From Calonectria ilicicola (lineage: Eukaryota > Ascomycota > Sordariomycetes > Hypocreales > Nectriaceae): 64,000 nucleotides of DNA. Positions 12,419 to 24,000 of this stretch are shown piece after piece. The notes under the pieces were generated by a model that was not told the DNA's origin, did no database searches, and was given only the letters and a program-made list of their open reading frames with translations. The position numbers and the translations under genes are program-made. The stretch spans positions 496,001-560,000 of the forward strand of contig CP085833.1 in the NCBI GenBank assembly GCA_020809705.1, written 5' to 3'. Numbering within the stretch: position 1 is the first letter of the stretch; each line of letters begins with the position of its first letter.

Positions 12419-13915
12419 ATGACCCTCTTCCACTCGTATACCTCGTGCGAGGCCGAGGCAATCATCATGTCTGCTTCTAAGCCGTCAACTGGGCTCCGAT
12501 CTTCATGTGATCGGTGTCGCTTTCAAAAGCTTCGTTGCGCCCCCTCCTCTACTTCGAGCCCAAACGGGTCTTGCCAACGATGTGTTCGTGCAAAATCCAC
12601 CTGTGTTTTTAGCCCAAAAGGCCGAGTCGGACGACATCCCACCAAACAACGGCAGAATTCCGCCCTAGCACCGTCAGTCACTAGCCCGAATGCGCCTGGA
12701 GAGCTCTCCCCCGCAACAAACGCCATTGTCCGAGAAGCAGAGCTACCGGAGCTCACTGAAGATCCAATATTCGCTATTGAAGATGGAACTGACAATGGCA
12801 CCGCAACTACCGGCAATTACCACGATGTTAATCATTTCTCGGCCGAGATCCACACGACACAGGGAATTATGATGGAGGACACATGGTGTATCCCAAGGCC
12901 AGAAGGATATAACAACTGGCTCACAAACACCCCCCAATCTATACCGTTCTCACCCAGTTTTGATCTTGTTGGTCCTGATTTGATTTTGCCCAAACTTAAC
13001 ATAACACCACTGGGAGAACCCATCTTCAGGCCGGCCGACCAAGTGGATTACTTCGTCACCACCACCACAGGATCCTCCCATATATTAGGATGTTGGTCAC
13101 AGGATAACGCAAACAAATCATCAGAGCCTTTTCGAAATTTAGACTTGTCCACGTTGCTTGTCGAGATGAATACCTACTTGGAATCCTTGAAACAATACAA
13201 ATTTTCTGGAAGTGCTGACGAGATTGCACCGGGACTCGACGACTACCCGATGGGCGATGCCCTGTTCCTGTCTCAACAATTTTGCAACCTTGTCTCGACA
13301 TGGCCAGCGCGGCGCACACTTTCTACGCTCTACTCGCTCGCAGCCACCTTGGTTGAAGGGTGCTCATCGTCGTCCGACAGTAGTCTTGGCGATGAAGCTG
13401 ACAGCGCACTTGACAAGTCGACAACGGTGCTTGGCTTCTCATGCTACTCCACCGTGATCCGTATCATCAACATCATATTTGATCACCTGCACATGCATTT
13501 AACTCAGCTTCCAGAGTTGGCAGCACTGTCATCGTCTACTGAGGCGTGGTCGCTGCGCCGCGGGCTGCGTTTAGGCGAGCTGCTGCCGACGAGCTGGGCC
13601 GCATGCGCGCGCACTCGTAGCGCTGTTGGTGTCTTGGCGACATCACTCACTGAAGCTGACAGGCTCGTCGGGTTCTCAGCTGAAGTTGCCTGCAGCAGCA
13701 CCCTTGACCCTCCAGGGGTAGATGGCGGCGGGTTCTCTTCTAGAATGGAACCGGGGGTGGGGCAGGAGAATTATGTCGTGGTGGTGATAGAGGGGCAAGA
13801 CAGAACCGTGGTCAGCGTTGACGGAGTGCAGGGGGGCTCGCGTGAGCAGACTAGGGGGTTAAAACTGAAGATGGAGGGTATGAGGGAGCTTCTGAATGGG
13901 TTGCTTGGCTCATGA
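12419..13915 (+). CDS. AflR-like Zn2Cys6 transcription factor
   Basis: A single-exon reading frame of 498 residues from the ATG at 12,419; a second in-frame ATG at 12,467 is an equally good start. An in-frame TTG nine bases upstream is not a likely start. The N-terminus has a Zn2Cys6 DNA-binding cluster (CDRCRFQKLRC ... CQRC ... TC, about residues 30-62 from the first ATG), followed by a basic linker. The arrangement, with a long insertion between the third and fourth cysteines, resembles AflR-type regulators, which control secondary-metabolite clusters. The middle contains leucine-rich helical segments of the AflR-like regulatory region. The C-terminal ~120 residues are low in similarity and may have drifted. 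It lies next to a synthetase remnant on the same strand, consistent with a pathway-specific regulator whose cluster has largely been lost. Binding target is unknown. Confidence 0.75.
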   Translation: MTLFHSYTSCEAEAIIMSASKPSTGLRSSCDRCRFQKLRCAPSSTSSPNGSCQRCVRAKSTCVFSPKGRVGRHPTKQRQNSALAPSVTSPNAPGELSPATNAIVREAELPELTEDPIFAIEDGTDNGTATTGNYHDVNHFSAEIHTTQGIMMEDTWCIPRPEGYNNWLTNTPQSIPFSPSFDLVGPDLILPKLNITPLGEPIFRPADQVDYFVTTTTGSSHILGCWSQDNANKSSEPFRNLDLSTLLVEMNTYLESLKQYKFSGSADEIAPGLDDYPMGDALFLSQQFCNLVSTWPARRTLSTLYSLAATLVEGCSSSSDSSLGDEADSALDKSTTVLGFSCYSTVIRIINIIFDHLHMHLTQLPELAALSSSTEAWSLRRGLRLGELLPTSWAACARTRSAVGVLATSLTEADRLVGFSAEVACSSTLDPPGVDGGGFSSRMEPGVGQENYVVVVIEGQDRTVVSVDGVQGGSREQTRGLKLKMEGMRELLNGLLGS

Positions 13916-14041
13916 CCTATGAGGTGTTTCGGGAGATAGAATTCTAGGTTCCCAACGCGTGCTGGGTTGATACGAATGAGATTCAAAGTTTAACGAACTC
14001 TTCAAAAGTCATGCCATGTCCCGAAAGGATCCAGTTTCCTC

Positions 14042-16690
14042 ATGCTATCTAAGTTACGACGGAGGCATTTGGTTGTGCATTCGTTGGCGGCCTCAGACGT
14101 CAACTCGAAGATCTGCCGACCCCCACTTGTCGGGATTATCGCGATATGCTTTGGCTACGGCAGACTCGCGTCAAAGGATCTATTCCTACCCATGGAGCTC
14201 ATTTGGCGTCGTCATGAATTGAATATGATGCAGCGTGGAGATGATGACATGCAAGAAGCAATATTGCCCCAGGCCAAACCTGACCTAAATGCAGCCATTC
14301 TGTTTACCAGCGGCTCTACTGGAAAGCCAAAAGGCATCTCCCTACCTCATTCATGTCTATCAGCCAACGCTGAGGGAATTGAGCGCGCCTGGAAGGTGGG
14401 ATCAAATATCGTGCTACAGCAAATCACGCTCAGCTTTGATTTCTCGCTGCACCAAATATTTACTGCTCTCGCCGACGGCGGAACGCTTGTGATTGTACCA
14501 TCTGAAAAGCGGGGAAAGCCAGCCGAAATTACAAAAATAATGTTGGATGAAGGCGTTACTCACACTCTGGCAACCCCCACCGAGTATAGCATGTGGTTCC
14601 AGGCAGGGTATGAAGACTTAGTTTAGTGTATTTCCTGGCAATGGGCCCTCTCGGGCGGCGAAGCCTTGCTCAAGTCTACTGTAAGAGACTTTTCGTCCCT
14701 AGACCGAGTCGGGCCGAAATTGTACGACTTCTACGGTCCTATCGAAACAACAATCGCAATTACCAAGGGCGAAGTAGCTTACCGCAACCCAGCCACTCTC
14801 AGGCCAGGCAAAGCAATCCCGACCGGCCATATTCTTCCCAATTACTCTATATACATCTTGGATGAGAAATTGAACCCTCTTCCGATTGGAATTCCTGGCG
14901 AGATTGTCGTCGGTGGTCCTGCCGTAGCTGCTGGATTTCTTGGACTCGAAGATTCGATCGCTGAAAAGTTCATTGAGAATCCTTTCCTAGCCCAAGACAA
15001 GTATGCTATTTCCCATGGTTGGAACCGCCTATATCGCACTGGCGACCGTGGTCGGGTCAATGAACAAGGCCAGCTATTCTACGAAGGTCGCATTGATGGT
15101 GAGACACAGGTCAAAATTCTCGGTGTCCGTACTGAGCTCGGCGAAATCGAAAGCGCCATCATGACTACATCCAGAGGTGCTATCAATCAGGTAATCGTCT
15201 CTCAGCATGGAGAGGCCCCTGGTAAGTTCTTGGTGGCCTGTGTTGTGATGGCAGATCCCAACGAGGACGTTGGGGCCCGGGACAAATTCCTTGAGTATAT
15301 CCGAGCAGCCCTCCCGCTCCCACAGTTCATGCGCCCATCCATCTTTCTTCCAGTGAATAGCATTCCGATCAATTCTCATGGAAAGACTGACAGAAAGGCT
15401 CTCAAAAGTAGTGTCCCTATTCCCGGCCGGTCAGTCATCACGCTAGACAGCTCTGGCTTTGGCACGGAGATGGAGAAACGCCTCGCCAATTTATGGGCAA
15501 GCATTCTCCCTCCGCTCGTCAATCAGCAGCTAGATTCCAACTCTGACTTTTTCCGGTCAGGCGGAAATTCGATGCTTTTGGTCAAGCTGCAGCGGGTCAT
15601 CAAACTCGAATTGAATGCTGCGCCGCGTATCATTGACATTATGAACGCTCGTGTGTTGCGGGAGATGGTCAGGGTTGTCGAATCCACAGCCATCGCAAAT
15701 ACTCCTGGAATCGACTGGAAAGCCGAGACAGCTGTTCCAGAGACATGGGCCTCAATTACAGATGACTCTCCCAATAAAGCAGTAAAGAGGAAGGGTCTCA
15801 CTATTGTCATGACAGGTGCAACAGATTACATCGGTAGCCATCTGCTTCCTTGTCTCTCAGAAGATCCCAACATTGCAAAGATCATTTGCCTGGTTCGCGA
15901 TGCAAGCCATGTTACGGTTAACGACAAAATCACAACCGTGGAGTGCGACCTAGACGCCTCCGATCTAGGGCTTACGCCAGCCTCATTTGCGGAGCTAGCT
16001 GAAAACGCCGATGTTGTTGTTCACCTTGCAGCAAACCGGGCTTTTTGGGATAGCTACGAGGTGCTGAGGCATGTCAATGTAAACGCCACCAAAGAATTAG
16101 CTCGCATGGCTCTGCACCGGCGGGTGCCCCTGCACTTCTTCTCATCAGGGGCCGCTCGTAAATACACAGCAACTCAGCCACCCCCTGTGGATGGAAGCGA
16201 CGCGTATCTGTCCAGCAAGTGGGCAGCAGAGACCCTTCTCCGTGAGACTAGCCGACGATTTGGTCTGCCCCTCACAGCACACACTCCAATTGGTCTGCCG
16301 GCCAACACACCGCCATCCACCGATGCATCAATCATGGATGCGTTCCTCTCCAGCACAGAACTCGTCGGCTTGAGACCATCATTTGACAGTTTCTCAGGCT
16401 ACATTGATATATTTGATACCGAACCATTCGTTAAAGAGGTCTGTCGCATGATTATCGAAGGTCAAGAGACTGGGGTTGCAGAATTTACAAAGGAGTACAA
16501 TGCTACAGCACGGTTTGATATTGACACAGCCCGGAAGGCTGTCGCTGCAAACGAAACGTGGGCCGCGATGCGCAGTATGGACATGCTTGCATGGACAGGC
16601 GAGGCTAAGAAGCACGGTCTACCGTTCGTGCTGGCTTCACAAGATATCACAATCCAGAAAGAAAACAGTACGCTATTCTCAAGAACGTAG
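14042..16690 (+). pseudogene. NRPS-like or PKS-NRPS C-terminal remnant: adenylation-thiolation-reductase, with an in-frame stop
   Basis: Recognisable homology starts near 14,275 with adenylation motif A3 (FTSGSTGKPKG). It continues through A5 (FYGPIET, with Ile where Thr is usual), A7 (YRTGD), A8 and A10 (GKTDRKAL), all in one frame except for a TAG at 14,624-14,626 where Gln is expected. A thiolation domain follows (GGNSM near 15,560; Ser carries phosphopantetheine), then a thioester-reductase/SDR domain with the YxxxK pair (YLSSK). Its nucleotide-binding loop reads TGATDYIG, with Asp in place of the second Gly. The first half of the adenylation domain and everything upstream (condensation or PKS domains) are missing. 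The adenylation sequence is closest in style to NRPS modules of PKS-NRPS hybrids. Two transition-type defects plus the truncation argue for a dead gene. An intron removing the stop is not supported because there are no suitable splice sites. Confidence 0.82.
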
Positions 16691-17123
16691 GCCGATAACG
16701 GATATTTTTGGTATGGAAGGGGTCGAAAATCTTTTCCGTTGGGCGTTATGGGTGTTTAGTTACAGCTAGGGTTTCATAGTTTTGGTTTTTATTTCTCATG
16801 CCATTTCTAGTTAACTTGGCTATTTCTTAGTGTTTCTTTTCTTTAAATGGTTAGGTTCAATTCTTAATTTAGAAATCTCCCCCGTCATCAAGCGCCAATG
16901 TAATTAATTTAGAAGTCATCCCAGCTCAAGCAGAATCTTTCCAGCCGGTTATATCCAGATCCTAATATTGTTGAAGGAACCGATCTCTCTGAGTGATGCA
17001 CCACGTTTCAAATCCCATTCCAAAAATGATATCTGAGAGATTTATCAATCCTAACAAACACTTTTTGTATAAAAACCAGTAGAGGAAACCTTCTATGACG
17101 TATTCCATGTCTAATATTAATCT
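16691..17123. other. Intergenic region between convergent genes
   Basis: The synthetase remnant and the minus-strand Zn2Cys6 gene end towards each other here. The sequence is AT-leaning with T-rich runs that could serve 3'-end formation for both genes. I see no RNA gene or repeat. Confidence 0.5.
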
Positions 17124-18864
17124 TCATTCATCTAAACTAATTATTTCTCGCGAAAGAGGTGTCCCAGATATCCCAAGAGATGATAGAGCTCTTGTCAATT
17201 CAGGAATGTCACATGGAATATTCCGATATTCCATCAAACCTTTCTTAGTCGCAGACACCATGGCCTCAAGAACATTGGCCATCTCTTCACTATCCCACAT
17301 TCCCTCTTTTCGCTTCATAGCACGAAGCAATCTGATGCATCTGTGCTGAATGTCCTTCTCTGTACATGACAAGCAAACCAGGGTGGCCGCTGGGACAATC
17401 TCGGCGTGGAAGGTAAATACTGGCGCTTGGTCTGGTTTGACGGGACCCATAAGTGCCTCAACTTGGCTTAAGATGTCCTCGGCCTCGTCTCTCGGCATTT
17501 CGTCCTCGGGACCTTCATGTTTCAGAAATGCCGCCCAAACTGACCGCGATAGTGCAAGACTTCGCAGATTATACAGCTCTTTCTCTGACATGTTCGTTTT
17601 GTCAACGTGATCCTGAAATGAATCAAAGCGACCAATCCAATCCTGCATTGTTTGTTCAAAAACCTCCCACAGCATCATCTCGTATGCATCGGGCTCCCTC
17701 GAATAGTCCCATCCCTGTTTGTCTGAGCCGCAAGGTGGCGGGTTTTCTTCGAACAGGTGGTATCGGATTGTGTTGTCCATGACTTCGACGGCGCGTAATG
17801 ATGAGCCGACGGCATCGAATGAATTAAATGGCGCTGACGGGAACCGAACAGCTTCGGAATATTGCTCCGGAATCGTGCTTATGTCTCGACATGTTAAAGC
17901 GGGAACTACTTCACTGCCGACGTAGAATGACACATCTTGGCCAAGGTTAAATAACATATTAGTGATATCATCGACGAATTTTGGCATTCTCTTGCCTTGA
18001 ATCGGCGGCGATCCCCCTTCTGAAGATGAATCGGAATCCATGTAGGACTGGCGCAGTGCATTTAGCAAGGCCGACCCCGCCCTAATGTGTTGAAGGGCTT
18101 CCTTATATCGCCCTTGCAAGTTCTCTATGCAGATGAAGATGACGCAACATGTGAGAACCACCTCGAGATTTGATTCCGACGACGATGACATGAGCGATTT
18201 GATGTGGTGAATGGCCTGGTTGTACTGCTGAATCACAATTTTGTTGACGTCACGCCACTCTGCCATTGCGCCAGGGTTTCCATGCTGTGTCTTGAAGTAC
18301 CGATGCACACCTCCAAGCGCGCACAGGGCATATTTGACAGGTTCGACGGCATGGCCAAGCGGGAGGGCATGAACATGCCAAAAGTCGTTTGGCGCACCCG
18401 ACGCCGTCATAAGATCATGAAGCGTTGACGTGCGGAAATGGTGGAAAAGGTCGATTTGGATTGATAGCGTAGAAACATCACCCCCTAGCTCGGTGCTCAG
18501 TATCAACGGCCGGGTTCTCGCCTTGGCCGGCGCCGAGAGCGCCTTGCATCGCTGCTGCGGCTCTTTAGGCTCCTTCTTTGGGCGAGGCGGCGGCTTGGTC
18601 GGATAGCCATCGCACTTGACGCGATCTTTTTCGCATCTCTGACAGGTCGGCTTACGCTCGTCACACTTGAGATGTCGGATTCTAAGCACCAGTTAGCACA
18701 CACTGATGACGCTGGTGAGCGGGCCCACTGACTTGCTACAGACGAGTCAATATCTCAGCTGCGAGAAAGAATGAATCTCTTGGCTAATTCACATACCACG
18801 TCAGGCATCCGGTTCTGACTTTTGGGGCGCTGGCCCTCTTCCACTTCTTGGGCTGTTCTGACAT
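17124..18864 (-). CDS. Zn2Cys6 transcription factor with Fungal_trans_2-like domain
   Basis: Two exons on the minus strand. Exon 1 is 18,797-18,864, starting at ATG 18,864 (MSEQPKKWKRA...) and encoding the first zinc ligand in RTGCLT. Exon 2 is 17,124-18,681, encoding IRHLKCDE, CQRC and VKCDGY. The cluster is of the CLTC-type DNA-binding class. The rest is a helical domain like Fungal_trans_2, found in many fungal regulators. The intron (18,682-18,796) has a GTATGT donor and an ideal CTAAC branch site 10 nt before its TTAG acceptor. However, joining at these sites produces TG|A, a stop, where the second cysteine is expected. Using an earlier GT (AC|GTGGTA) avoids the stop but loses that cysteine. 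Either the real splice differs or a small deletion has damaged the gene. Exon 2 is fully open for 519 codons. Confidence 0.72.
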
Positions 18865-20626
18865 GGCTACAACCGCGTATCTCGTGCTGACCGATGTCTC
18901 TCAACGCCTGCTGATAGCTTTATAGCCCGCCGCGCCACCCGCTACTGCGATAAATCTTTTAAGGTGCTAGCCTGACCCTTCCACCACCTCTCTCCGGCGA
19001 ACTACGACCAGGCCAATCGGCAGCGAGTCGGAAGCGGAACAAGGTGGCGCAGCCGGATTGCGGGGATTGCTTCAGGGGCCCGTGTGTCTCAAGAGATGGC
19101 AGGTGAATGCCCCGATTCGCTCGCTCCACTCCGGGCCATCATCTATTTTCGAACCGACACGAGATTCAGATATCTCTGTCGCCTTGTTTCAAGTTCCATT
19201 ACGCGTTCCCAAGCCCTATGGACTAGCCAGCATCATGATTGGAGCCGAGCCTTGGTCTGGATTGTTGTGGATGTGCGCCTCCAGCAGCCATGACAGGGGG
19301 GGCTCGGCATCATTCTACGAACGGGGGCCCACTGTCGAGGTCAAAATCCGACAACAAGGTCGGATTCTTGATATGTTGGAGGCTTCAGCTTGTCTTCTAT
19401 CGCCGTCTAATGGCCACCTGAACCGTCACACCGGATTTGGGGCTAGCACCAGTCACCCAGGCCAAAGCAGGCTAGTTGTAGGCAGTGCATAAAATTGACC
19501 GTAGTCTATAACTCTATATCTTCACCCAAAGGGATGTAAAGCTGGTTATGATTAAAATGAAGCATGTCCACCTAGTTTAAAAAAAGATATTCATATCATG
19601 TTATCCGGGATTATCGTGGATGGCTATTGACCAAAGCTGCGGCACAGCGCCAGAAGAAAAGTCCGAAGTTCCAGAACCAAGTGTGGCTAGTGAATAGAAG
19701 GACGCTTACAGAAACTGCATATTCCTTCAAATGATTGGATTCTAATAGCCGTGTGCCAATAAATTCACGGGGCTATGTTCCCTCTTCGCCTCACTCAGCT
19801 GGCCCAAATAGGCTGACCGACGGCGCATAACCCACGCGTCCACACGCGTCCAACGGCGTGCAATACGACATTGATGACTACGGTCTGTAACTCGGCTTGA
19901 GGCTTAAAAATCCAAAACTACGGTTCGGCGACTAGTATTCGCTCTTGGCACGGGTATATAAGCCGACAAATCTACGCAACCGCGATGCCGGCACCAACTT
20001 TAATATAGTAATGGTTTGGTGTCACGAGATGATACGGAGACATCGAGGGGTTCGCGGGGTCCGGACCGGTCTTATCATGTCTACTCAGGGGCACAGCAGC
20101 AGGCAGCAATTAAAAGAGTGGCAGTGCAGGAGGACAATATACGCGTATATAAGTGCCAAGTGACCTAAATTCTGTCTAGAACACAGTCTACTGCCACATC
20201 GAGAACAAAAGTTCCCACCTGAGTCACTCGGAGACAAAGTTCGAATGCGGGGGCAATGCAGGATAGTGTAACATGATGGATCCGTGCCAATGTAACCGAA
20301 AAATATAGAATACCTTGCTGAGGTAATTCGGAGAATAAGAACAGTGCAATATCAAGGCAAGTCCAGGGTAATCAGAGGCCGCCGATTCAAAAGTACTGCG
20401 GCTGAAATGATTCTTGAAAATACACACTAGTCGGCTGACTAAGGACCCAATGTGATCATAATAATTTTTCATAAGAATTGAATCATGGCGGAAATATTGG
20501 GGGATGTGTAGACGTGTCTTTGTTATGTTGGTCAGCGCGGTGAAGTTGGTCAGCTCGCGTTTTAGCAGCGTGAGAGTTTGTGGGGCCCTACTTAAGCTAG
20601 TTTCTGAGAGGCCTCAGCATCCAAAA
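18865..20626. other. Intergenic region, 1.76 kb
   Basis: It contains the promoter of the minus-strand Zn2Cys6 gene. Two ACGCGTCC octamers lie 10 bp apart at about 19,834-19,851. The open frame of 144 codons at 19,058-19,492 has no recognisable domain and no support as a gene. I see no transposon or RNA gene before the tRNA. Confidence 0.5.
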
Positions 20627-20705
20627 GCGTTGTTGGTCTAGGGGTTAGGATTCAACTCTTCCATTGTGATAAGTTGAGGCACGGATTCGAGTTCCGTACG
20701 ACGCA
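20627..20705 (+). tRNA. tRNA-Gly (anticodon TCC) with a 7-nt intron
   Basis: A full cloverleaf can be drawn. The acceptor stem GCGTTGT/ACGACGC (20,627-20,633 with 20,698-20,704) is fully paired with one G-T, and discriminator A is at 20,705. The D arm with box A starts near 20,634. The anticodon stem CAACT/AGTTG is perfect, and the T stem ACGGA/TCCGT encloses loop TTCGAGT. The anticodon loop is 14 nt. Placing an intron (20,664-20,670) at the canonical site after position 37 restores a 7-nt loop with anticodon TCC at 20,660-20,662. T-rich runs from about 20,711 would end RNA polymerase III transcription. Identity rests on the anticodon and the GCG...A acceptor typical of Gly. Confidence 0.85.
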
Positions 20706-21082
20706 AAACATTTTCTTTTTGCAATTTTTTTGTCATGTTGAAAATGGCATCAGAATTATCTGCATGCATTGATTTTGAGCATAAATAGCCTTTTGTGCAT
20801 CTAATTCACGGTCGCGTCGCACCGATTTCAATAGCGCACCCACGCATACTGCTCTTTTTTATAGAAGCGATGAAGATCGTCGAAACGACAGAAGCGATCA
20901 AGATCATAGGAATCATGAAGACTGTGGAAACAATGGAAGTAATGAAGATCATCGAAATGACAGAAGCAATAAAAGTGATGGAAGCAATAGAGATAAAAGT
21001 GGAAGGATGGCGGAAGCTGCAGAGGTGGAGGTGGAAGTAGTATTAACCCCCACTGTGGTTTTACATGGTCCGGATCTATATT
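20706..21082. other. Intergenic region with a degenerate tandem repeat
   Basis: After the pol III T-tract, most of the interval is a purine-rich degenerate repeat (20,870-21,010, listed separately). No convincing gene is present. The 81-codon frame through the repeat (from 20,795) opens at a non-ATG codon in this reading and is low complexity. Confidence 0.5.
20870..21010 (+). repeat. Degenerate tandem repeat, about 36-bp unit (72-bp higher-order copy)
   Basis: The phrase ATGAAGATCRTCGAAAYGAC recurs at 20,870 and 20,942, a 72-bp period. Weaker half-period copies (ATGAAGACTGTGGAAACAATG) lie between. Translated, it gives a 12-residue unit rich in Met, Ile, Glu and Thr. It looks like low-complexity expansion rather than a gene. 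Confidence 0.6.
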
Positions 21083-24000
21083 TCAGTTCGGATCGAAGTA
21101 TGTTGATGAATGAAAAGGGCCAAGATCGATCAACATTCTGTGAAATCTATAAAGATGGCTAGATTCCAGAGTGAACATCTCTTCGATTGTCCAGTCATCC
21201 CCTAAGGTTAGGGTACTTTGGCCTTGTAGTGCACTTGCATTAATAAAAGAAAACTCGATTCCAAAGTGAACGTACGGAACCCAGGGGATTGATTGTCCCA
21301 CTTCATCAATGACAATCACATTTCTCGAATCCCTATCGTCTCTTGCCTCCCTTCTCATGGTTGTCCTCTTATTATCCGAACCAGTAGATCTTCTCCCAAT
21401 TCTGACTTTAGCTTGTTCCCTGATCCAACGGCTGCGAAGAGCTGTAGCTGCGTCATGTAAGCCCTGAGACACTGATCTGTCCGTCATCCCTCCACCCCTG
21501 ATTCCCTCATATGTGATCCTGGCTATTTCCACACATATTTCATCATTTACTTCCCACAAAGTGCCGATAACGTGGCGAAAACCGGCCAGCTAAAAGCTAC
21601 TAACCAGATGGAAACTCTCATCAGTATACTTTTCATCTCCTATCTGGCCAGTTCCGCACGCGGAGAGGTAAGCGAGAAATGGCGAATGATTCCGGATGTT
21701 TATCTCGAGCAAGTTTGCTATTGTAAGGGCATCGCTGGAATCCTCTAGAAGCAGGCGGCTATTGGAAGGATTAAGCTGGTCTGTAAGTCCGTGGCCGGCG
21801 AAATGAAATATCTTGCACTGACGCAACTTTTGTAAAACGTCCTCTCTGTGCCGCCGTGGCTCGATAGGATTGAGGCTCATTGATTTGCACAGGCATCATA
21901 ACATATCCATCTCCTGAGTAGTAAAAGGAAGGCTTGATTGCCCGGGGGTATGCTCCATACCTACAAGCACAACTTCATTTGGCGAAGCGTTTGATGGATG
22001 CCGACGGCCGTGGATGATTGCCTTGGTGGATGGACTGTATGATGATATGACTCTGCTGAGCACCGTCGCAGAAGACGCCTCATCATGGTATCCAGCAGCA
22101 TGAATTGGAAATTTGCTGAGAAATCCGGTGAGAATCCACCAGATCCATGGCCAGTCACCGTCAGTTGGAGGGCCAGTGTAGCCCAGGGTATCAAGGATAG
22201 GGCTTGCTACAGTATCCCATAGCCAAGATAAAACGCTGGGCCTTCCCAGGTTACCTTGCTCTATTTTCTCTTCGATATCAACTTTGGAAAGACGAGGCAA
22301 AGTCACAAGTTGTATCTTGCTTTGTTCGACCAAAATAGCATCACATCGAAACTCGCTAACATTGATAATTGCGATCGGGCCGTATTTTGCAGCTCTACGC
22401 ATATCGCTCTCTGTTGGAGCAAGAAGAAAGTCTTCGAACCCAGGCTGTTGGCGAATTTGAGCAACCAGCTCGTCAAACTCTTTACCTGCATCGTATCTCT
22501 CTTGTGTTTGTGACTTTAGCATTGCGATGCCTATCGAGTCTTCTTTACCAACAATCAGTGTCTCCAGCTCGTTTTGAAGGCGCACAAATCGATCTGCGAG
22601 TTCTGGGTGTCTCTCTCTAATATCCAAAACGTCCATCCGTAATTCTTCAAGGGATGCCGCAAACATGCCTCGGCCCTGCTCTAGAAATTCAAGCCCTAAT
22701 AGCGGACTCATTCCGGCGGTTAGCCACAGGAGCCGCCGCGTTGGATGCGAGACCAGAAATCTGCGACAGTCGGTATTGTTTGTCCGCGTTGGCAAGCGAC
22801 CGCACTGTCAATTTGGGGACAAGAGAGATAGTAAGTCTGGAGATCTCACAAGCTCGTGTCCAGTCAGGGAGTTCAGCGCAGTACTTGACGGCCTTAATGC
22901 CAGAGAGGATGCGAGACATGATTGGAGCTTGCGCTTGTTCCAGTGCGGACTGGCAGCACGTAATTGCTTGCTCAAGATCGGAAGGATCGCTGGTCACCCA
23001 ATATTTGTCACTGAAAGAATTGCCAAGATTCATGAGTGATTTGGCGCGCATAGTATGGTCGTCTACAGTTGTGTCCAGACCTTCCTTGGCAAGCATTATG
23101 GCTTCCTCGAGATCTTCCATCCTACCATTGGGCGAGAACCTCAGGTGAAGGAGAAGCGCTAGATTGTGCAGCCGTACTTTATATTGGCTGTGATCCTGTG
23201 GTGTCAGCTTCAAAGACTCTCTAGCAATCCGAATACCATGCTGAAGATCCGCTGTGTCCTCCAGTACCATGAAACTGCAAATTAAGGCGCCTGCGAGGGA
23301 GTGGAGGACCCCTGCCCTCTCAGAGCCAGCTTTCGGAGTTGCATCTAGGACTTGCTGTGCAATTTGGATCGATTCTCGGATGCTTGCTATTTCTTCAGTC
23401 TGTCCAAATCTAAGAGTAATCAATTCTGACAAATTGCAAGCCATTCCTCTCCCCCTGATGTGATCCTGTGGGACCCCAACAAGGGCTTCCCTTTGCCATT
23501 GAATAGCTTCTTCCAAATCAGCTATTGCTCCCGGGGTTAAATACCTCTTGATAAGTTGGCCAGCGAGGTTATTGAGTCGTGCGAGCCGGCGGGAGTGACC
23601 CTTTTGTGTCGCGTACACACTCTCTCGGGCGAACTCAATAGCCTCGTCAAGTTGATCCACGTTTCCCGATACGGTATAACTGTCGCCAATGTGGAACGCA
23701 AGACTACTCACTCGCCCCGCTCGTTCAGGGTCGTTTTGCGAAGTGGAATCGACTGCCTCTCGCGTGATCTTGATAGCTTCTTCAAGATCAACAATTGTTC
23801 CCTTGGCCGAATATTTATCGCTGAGCGCGGCACTAAGGTTTACCAATGCCCCGAGCCGATTCGTATGATCATGTGGCATTGTAGCGATGGCCTCTCGCTG
23901 GTTTCCTATTGAATCTTTCAAATCTCCCATCTGTCCGGTTTTTCCGTACCTATATCGGAGCATAGTTCCAAGGTTACTCAAGTGGGTTACTTTGGGGCTG

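Noticed and set aside
19058..19492. Open frame of 144 codons on the plus strand
   Set aside because: No domain, no coherent amino-acid pattern, and overlapping open frames in other phases; more likely chance in an intergenic region.
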